NCBI GenBank assembly: GCA_049999765.1
Contig: JBNGIQ010009118.1
Location: 1-22,259, forward strand
Direction of reading: 5' to 3'
From: Phaeoceros laevis
Lineage: Eukaryota; Anthocerotophyta; Anthocerotopsida; Notothyladales
DNA length: 22,259 nt
Both the position numbers and the translations under genes were made by a program. Below are positions 16,131 to 22,259 of this stretch, piece by piece (the stretch's first letter is position 1; every line of letters begins with the position of its first letter). The notes beneath the pieces were generated by a model. That model had not been told where the DNA came from. It searched no databases and was given only the letters and a program-made list of their open reading frames with translations.

Positions 16131-17465
16131 ATGACGACACCGTCAGCCACACAGACGGCCATTACACCGGAGGCAACGGCTGAGGTTCAGCTCCAAATGT
16201 ATCTACAACTGCAGGCTGAGCTGCTACGGCAGGACACCAAAATCAACCATATGCAAGCAGACATTCAATTTCTCCTAAACCAAGGTGCTAAATCGTATTC
16301 TCTACCTCTACTGTTACAGTCCTGTCTCAGTTCCGATTGCCGCTGTCATCTTATAGTCATTCTTGCTTGGCTGGGAAGTAGCGAGGAGTCCTGCACCCCC
16401 TGGTTTGCTCGTACAACAGCAAGTCTCGAGGCAGTCCAGAGAGATTCAGGAACTCACGGCTATGCGGGGATGAATAGATCACCGACTGGCAGCAGCAAGA
16501 GGAACGACGGGACAACCTCCGGCGGCTAGGGAACTTTTCCCTCCACCGAGACCATCTCAGGAGCCATACTTCCATAGCCAACACCTGCGGTGGAACAGGA
16601 CGCCAGCTGTACCACGAAGCCCACAGATCCAGGGCTCGCAAGCCAATCTGGTCTCCGGTAGGCTGCAACAGAATCAAATCGAGGGTAATACCGACGTCAA
16701 TAAGACTTCTGGATGGGGAGGAGGATCACAGGCTCGTCTACCTGACAATTGGCAACACAGTCAGGAACAACAAGAGAACCCGCTTGGGAAAAGTCAGGGG
16801 TATAATGTGCCATCTCTTTCACAGCATCATAATTTTATGCCCAGCCTCACACTAGACATATTCACCAGTTCGCAGCCACAACCCCAGGTGGGCCAGGAGC
16901 ATCTTGCAGCGGATAGGATGGAGTGGCCCCCTCCTCCATCAAATCATGAAGGAAGCATACCTATCCACCTCGCGACATTGACCTATCACCACAGCTTAAC
17001 ATCCGTATCTCGGGAGTCCCCGAGATGGAAGATGAAGACGATGACCGCTCTTTCATCTCAAACAAGATTGCTTCCTGGTTTTGGAGACATTTCCAGATCC
17101 CGCTCAAGACCTTTTCCCGGATTTGTAGAGTGCCTTACTATAGGCTGGCCTGTACGCCTCATCGTAAAGACTCCCAATATAGTTCGCCTATGGTCCGACC
17201 CAGAGTTCTGGTTCTCAAATGTCAGAGTCTTCAGGACAAAGCGCATATTCTAAGATTAGTGCCTTTCATAGAAGAGAGAGCCCAGGGGTGGAAGGTAAGG
17301 GAACAGGGGTCTCAGGCTGAGGCGGGTTCAGCCAGTGGAGCGATAGCCAGTAACCGAGATTTAAATGCCTCACCAAGAGCCTCCCAATATAGAGCTCTTT
17401 GTACTCCAGTTGGAGAGGGGAACTCGGACAACCCCGATCAGGAGGAAATTAGCCCCTCTTTCTGA
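16131..17465 (+). pseudogene. LINE ORF1 relic (L1 ORF1p-like RNA-binding protein)
   Basis: The start is taken as the ATG at 16131 (MTTPSATQTA). A helical, Gln/Leu-rich coiled-coil segment follows (about 16180-16290, VQLQMYLQLQAELLRQDTKI), as in L1 ORF1p trimerisation regions. The frame then changes: a Pro/Gln-rich disordered part is open in another frame from about 16525 to 16950. A third frame from 16950 to the stop at 17463-17465 carries LNIRISGVPEMEDEDDD, then RPRVLVLKCQSLQDKAHILR. This pair of motifs (hydrophobic IRI.GVPE with acidic residues, then RP...K....DK..IL) is typical of the RRM plus C-terminal domain of L1 ORF1p, a nucleic-acid chaperone that coats LINE RNA. At least two frameshifts are needed, so the protein is not made whole. 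Confidence 0.72.
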
Positions 17466-17471
17466 CAGGGG

Positions 17472-18250
17472 ATGGGGGGAGCCCAGCCAGGTCCCCCCAA
17501 CTCAAAGGATTTAGTCATTTTATACTGGAACATAAAAGGTTTTTCTGAGGACAAATATGACAGCCTCAATACTATTGTCCCTGAATGGGACCTTATGGCT
17601 ATATCTGAAACTGCAGAGATAGGATATACACCAATACAAGATCCGCCGGGTACATTCTCATTCGGATTCCCGGCTTTTACGCAGCATCTCCAGGAAGAGG
17701 CATCTATGGGCAGCATTGGAGGCATCAGGGTTTTCTGCAAACTTCATCTCAAGGAAATAGTCTTCTTGGAAAAAGTGGCCCCGTTGGAGCAATATCTGTG
17801 GCTAGGCATCAAATTCGACACTGACCCCACATTCTTTGCTTTCACATACTTTCCCACTCAGCACAGTAAAATGTTGACCACACTAGGGTGGCCAATAGAA
17901 CAGATTTTTGACAATTTCCTTGTAGATGCAACTAGTCTCAAGGGTAGAGGTCGGATCATTGTCCTTGGTGATATGAATACCAGGATTAAGTCTATGCAGA
18001 TCCCAATTCATCAAGCAGACATCTCGAGACTTAGCCACCAATCTATGGATAAAGATTTCACGACCCCAGTGGCAGTTGCGGGATTCCTCAGAGCCACGAC
18101 TTCCTCTGTATTGAGCTACATCAGACTCACGTTATCCAGGATTTCCGAGTGTTACAGGAGATGGTTGGTTCAGATCACAACCCATTGGCAGTTACAATCA
18201 AAGGGCCCCGACTTTCCAGTCAGACACAACGAGTTCAAACTCAGCAGGTG
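17472..18250 (+). pseudogene. LINE ORF2 N-terminus: AP-type endonuclease, broken
   Basis: The ATG at 17472 begins six bases after the ORF1 stop codon. L1-type endonuclease motifs appear in order: N20 in YWNIKGF, E46 in ISETAE, GGIRVFCK, YFPTQ, and D167/N169 in LGDMN. The segment equivalent to the DYI catalytic region reads TSSVLSYIRL, with Ser where Asp is expected. Just after it the frame fails (about 18115-18135), and the last motif, SDHNPL (18170-18187), is in another frame that leads into the reverse transcriptase. The endonuclease would nick target DNA to prime reverse transcription; in this copy it is split and lacks one catalytic residue. Confidence 0.8.
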
Positions 18251-20260
18251 AAAGCAAGAAGGAAGACATATGTTCTAAGGATGGACAAACTTCACCTTTT
18301 TGTAGAGGACATGAACGTCAGCCTACCAATAATCCGAATGGACCTCCAACAACACCGAGACCCGATCTTGGCTGCTCAAGTACTTCATGCTAAGTTGTTG
18401 GCCACTATCCGCAAATATGGCAGGCGTTGCACGATTGGGAAAGGGCATCTCCGTCCCATGTTTCATAACAAATGGTATGGTAGCAGTGGGCTCCTTTTAC
18501 GAAAACACATACAGGCCCGCCTGGCCCAACGATTGGACTACAAGACAACAGCAGAGTATAGAATATTCATGGCAATCTACAAGAAACGACGCAAGGCGGC
18601 AATTGCACAGCACACGGAGAATCAGACTAGATAGGCTATCCTGCAAGTCACCAAGGGGAAGAAAGAGTTTTGGAGGATCATCAAGAGGCAAAAAACACCT
18701 ATACTACTCACGGATATCAAGACATGGGAAGAGTATACTCGGAAGCTATATTACTCTGATGCTCCCCACCACAATCAGGTTTTTCCCCTCCCTCCAGCAA
18801 CTACCAACCATCTTATTACTCTAGGAATGACACGGGATGCCATAAAGAGGATTGCCAGTAGCAGAACTGCGGACGAGTATGGGTTAAAAATTGAACACTT
18901 CAAGGTCATGAACCAGGTTCAGCTGGGTATGCTTCTATCTCAAATCTTCAACGATTGCATTCAGAAGGGTGAACTCCCGATCCAATGGGAATGAGGTTTT
19001 GCCCTACCATTATATAAGAAAGGAGATGCCATGGACCCTGCCAACTACAGGACGATTACCATTATTCCCATCTTTGCTAAGATTTTAGCAACTATAGGCG
19101 AGGATGGCTTGAGGCCTTTTAGGCAAAATATCTCACAGACTCTACAGGCTGGTTTCAGGAGGGGGTATGCAGCGGAAGATCACATCTTTACATTACGCAA
19201 CTTGGTCCAGTACAGGATGGATCGAGGGACTAAAGTCTATGCAGCTTTTCTGGACATCTCCAAGGCGTTTGATGCAATCCCACGAGCAGGTCTCTGACAG
19301 ATCCTTCAGGATTTGGACTTGCCTCCGAACTTGAGAAGGCTCCTACAACTGCTTTACGACAACTGCCAGGTTTCGGTGCATACCCCATCAGAGGATACCA
19401 ACACCATACCCAGTAATACCGGAGTCAAACAGGGGTGTCTAGCGAGTCCTTCTCTCTTCTCATTTGTGATGCAAGCTCTGGAGGAGGCCCTGTCTGAGGT
19501 TCAACCAAACCCAGCAGTCCTCCTTGTTCCAGTCATCATACATAGTTTACTTTATGCGGACGATGTTGTCCTTTTGGCCACGTCTGTCATTGGTTTGCAA
19601 AAACTACTACGATATACTGAGGTATTTTGTATGCGCTTCCATTTACGAATGAACATCGCCAAGTCGGCCATAGTCATCTTTGGCGGACAGACCCAAGACC
19701 CGTCTTTTCTCTGGGAGGAACAAGTGATCCCCAGACAGCCGGCATATACTCATCTTGGCATTGAGACATATGCTGATAGGCATCAGGAGAAAGTCCGTTA
19801 TAACAGAATGTCTCTCACAAGAGTAACGATTGCTTGGTTATTTGCGGCTGTAGCAGCTAATTATTGCCAGCATATGATTCCGATGACCAAGTTATGGCAC
19901 TCGGTAGTCATACCGACTCTACTATATGCAGTTCCCTCTTGGGGTGTAGGATGCTTGGATCATCACTGGGAGGAGATGCAAAGAATCCAGAATTCGTTCT
20001 TCCGACGAATTCTTCACTTACCCAAGTCCTCAAACGTGGACGTCCTTCTGGCAGAAGTAGGGGTCTACCCAGTGGAAATAGAGGCTCTGATCATTTCCGC
20101 ACGGTATCTGCGTAGAATATCCAGAATGCCACCAAATAGATTGCCCCATATTGCTCTCCAGCTAGCAATCCAGGAGGATAGGCTCTTTGGTAGGGGATGG
20201 TTCACGGAACGGAAAGCTTGGCTAGCGAAATGGTTTTTTACAGGACAGACAGTTGTGTGA
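18131..20260 (+). pseudogene. LINE ORF2 reverse transcriptase, broken by stops
   Basis: One frame can be followed from the SDH motif of the endonuclease to 20260, interrupted by TAG at 18632-18634, TGA at 18992-18994 and TGA at 19295-19297. The RT motifs are well kept: NYRTITIIPIFAK, QAGFRRGYAAEDHI, motif A FLDISKAFD (Asp at 19253-19255), motif B GVKQGCLASPSLF, motif C YADD (19553-19564), and LGIETYAD after it. The thumb/C-terminal region (LLYAVPSWG) also aligns with LINE RTs. The two TGA codons most simply replace ancestral TGG or similar, as in point-mutated decay. The catalytic triad is intact, so decay seems due to premature stops and not to loss of the active site. Confidence 0.88.
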
Positions 20261-21159
20261 ACTCACTGTTGAGAATGCACACACGGCTAGCACAAGTGTT
20301 GAGAAAATGATGAGGGAGATGTGCTCTACTAGCAGCACCTCCAAGGGACAGAACCCAGCAACAAGGAATGTAGGAAACCAAACCACTACTCAATTTATTA
20401 AGCAGCAGGGCTGCGCTCTAGCTCAAGGAGAAACAAGCGCATGTGCGCAAACACCACCAGATCACACAGCGCTCACAATGTCTTCCAATGTTCAGCGCAT
20501 GTCCTCCTCCAAACCCTCGCGAGTGCAACAGCAAGCGAAGAGGCCCTAAAAACTATTTTATGGCGTTCCAGCGCTAGTTGCATCTGCCCTAGCAGTTTCA
20601 ACACTCACACCGGAGATCATCAGACAAGCTTATGTCCTGAAAACCTGGCAGCTCCGTCCCCTACCGCAGACCAAGATGTTCTACGTTCAGCATTTTCGAA
20701 ATGATCAGATCTCATATACAGACTACCGTCTTCAGTCCTTCATTAAACTTCAACTGCCAATGGACCATGTTGCAGCCTTTGCTCGATGTCGGAGTAGGTC
20801 GGCCCCTACAGGTTTTGCCAGGCAGAAATGGTCTGGCATACCAAGAGATAGGAGAACTTGTCCCAAATGCTTCCTACCCTCGGCAGAGGAGGAGCAGCAC
20901 ATTTTCCAGGACTGCCGAGGCCTCCTGCAAACCCGCGTCATATATAGTCATTTGTTTCAAGACACTTTATCTCTCGCAGCCTTTTTCCAACAAGATCAGC
21001 GAGCTTTGGCAGATTACATCCATGACTAAATATTACCAGTCCCTCCAGGTAACATGGGACAGAGCTACAAGGAAGGGTTCCAGTAAAAGAAGAGCGGCGG
21101 CAGATATAATACGCAGAGCGAAACGGCAGCACATTGGTCTTCGTTCTCCGTCTCCTTAA
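20253..21159 (+). pseudogene. LINE ORF2 C-terminal region with CCHC-like motif
   Basis: After the RT the coding frame shifts by one and runs from 20253 to 21029 with one TAA at 20547-20549. It contains a CX2CX9HX4C motif (TCPKCFLPSAEEEQHIFQDC at 20856-20915), typical of the C-terminus of LINE ORF2 proteins. A final frame change near 21020 gives a basic tail (KRRAAADIIRRAKRQ) ending at 21159. This region helps LINE ORF2 bind its RNA and target DNA. At least two frameshifts and one stop separate it from the RT. Confidence 0.68.
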
Positions 21160-22259
21160 AATTGACAGCTCCTGCATATCTTCCCTTCTCTACTACGACA
21201 GCGTGGAAAGTCAGAAGTAGCACAGCGCTCTCCTCTCAATCCAGAAGCTTAAGGTAGTCACCAGGGACGTTTTTTAGACTTGCCTGTCCTCCCATACCTA
21301 GGATGATAGTGCAACGGCACCCTTGCAAGTCCTTGATCTGGCAGACCTTTAAAAATCATAGAACCTTCATAGGGCTAGGCTTCACCTCGATACTTGAATC
21401 GACTTTAGTTGTTTAAGGTCGTTGGTGAACCACGCAATCTAGTTGGCTTTTCTCATGTACGACTCAGATTCGGTCTTCACACAACTCAACGGATATTCGC
21501 TACATCTCGATTTCGCTCACATATCAAAAGGACAAAGTTCCTGACGATTCCAAACAGACTCAGCTCGACAGTCTATACAGAAGGAACCACCAAGGGGACT
21601 GAATTAAGTTACTACAAGATGCGTATACAATCGAGGGGACATTGCAATTCATCAACCGGATCGTAATAAGATTTCACCTAGCTTCTGGAACCCAAACAAT
21701 TGGGATCACACCAGCACATCCAACAAACCAGGAAAAGAGAGGGGTATAACTTCTCTCACCAAGACAAAAATCAAGAACCCCGTTGTTATCTTGCCAAGTC
21801 CTTATTCATGTTTTCGTTACAATTCATACCCTCCAAACTGGCTCCCTCCGATGACAAGATACACCCTAGAGTCACAAAACATTGTGAAAGGGACTCGGTT
21901 TCTTTCTGCAGGATCCACACAACAAGCAAACAAGAGCTGAAAAATAATACTAGACACAGCGAATCCTGGAGAACAGATCACAGATCACCTAAGACAGATC
22001 ACCCTTACAACAAGGTCCCCTGAACAAATCAATATAAAGTGATACTTGCACTTACAGGGGTTCAAGCTGAATATCCCAAACCTTTGTCGGGACAGGGTAC
22101 TTTCCGAAGGTATCAATGGCCAGCCACGATCCACATTCGATAAACATGTCCTCCCCCACACTAGTCCCTGCACACAATTTCCATCTTACGGACTCAATGT
22201 GTTTTAAGAACATGTGGTTTTTTGTCTACCCATATAGAAGCTTAGTAAACAGAACTGAC
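21160..22259. other. Unassigned stretch after the LINE
   Basis: No gene is recognised. The first few hundred bases may be the 3' untranslated region of the LINE, but no poly(A) or simple-repeat tail marks its end. Open frames at 21409-21666 and 21700-22023 have no domain. A short repeat of AGATCAC occurs three times near 21975-22002. Confidence 0.4.

Larger units (their letters stand above)
16131..21159 (+). mobile_element. Decayed L1-type LINE (non-LTR retrotransposon)
   Basis: About 5 kb in the order of an L1-like element: ORF1 with coiled coil and RRM-like core, then ORF2 with apurinic endonuclease, reverse transcriptase and a C-terminal cysteine/histidine motif. Multiple frameshifts and stop codons show that it is inactive. 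Neither a target-site duplication nor a poly(A) tail is recognisable, so true ends are uncertain; limits given are those of detectable coding similarity. No RNase H domain is seen after the RT. Confidence 0.85.

Noticed and set aside
21975-22005. Three AGATCAC units as a possible CRISPR-like or regulatory array
   Set aside because: Units are 7 bp with irregular spacing of a few bases. Such clusters are expected by chance, and no spacer-repeat structure exists.

Overview
The window looks like repeat-dominated nuclear DNA of a green-lineage eukaryote, most likely a plant or streptophyte alga. The main clue is the primer binding site of the intact retrotransposon: its first 12 bases are the exact complement of the 3' end of the plant-type initiator-Met tRNA. 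Nearly everything recognisable is a mobile element or a decayed coding relic. I see no rRNA, tRNA or CRISPR array and no confidently intact host gene.

Left part (1-6942). At the left edge lies a minus-strand Copia relic: an RT-end fragment (1-163), a PBS (370-382) and a degenerate LTR (383-585) related to the LTRs of the intact element further right. Then come a (GTA)10 microsatellite and a frameshifted minus-strand relic with an F-box-like start (1358-1871). Two diverged copies of a ~680-bp tandem repeat fill about 2321-3690. A broken plus-strand coding region of unknown identity (4012-5282) follows, then an unassigned ORF (from 6359) that the Copia element enters close to its 3' end.

Centre (6938-13212). 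This is a structurally complete Ty1/Copia retrotransposon: 251-bp LTRs differing at 2 positions, 5-bp target-site duplication AGAGG, PBS, polypurine tract and an uninterrupted 1541-codon Gag-Pol frame. Gag has a zinc knuckle; protease, integrase, reverse transcriptase and RNase H follow, all with their catalytic residues. It is recent and may be autonomous. Its long leader (7206-7935) carries further open frames, one with a coiled coil that overlaps the start of Gag-Pol in the -1 frame. The LTRs end TG...TA rather than TG...CA.

Right part (13213-22259). At 14442-15220 lies a broken RNase H1-like gene: an N-terminal RNA/DNA hybrid-binding domain followed by an RNase H fold in which two catalytic aspartates are replaced. 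Between about 16131 and 21159 is an old L1-type LINE on the plus strand. Its ORF1 is in pieces, its endonuclease is split by a frameshift, and its reverse transcriptase still has YADD but carries several in-frame stops. The rest is unassigned.

The window records at least three ages of insertion: the old minus-strand Copia relic and the LINE, and a young Copia element from the same or a sister LTR family as the relic.
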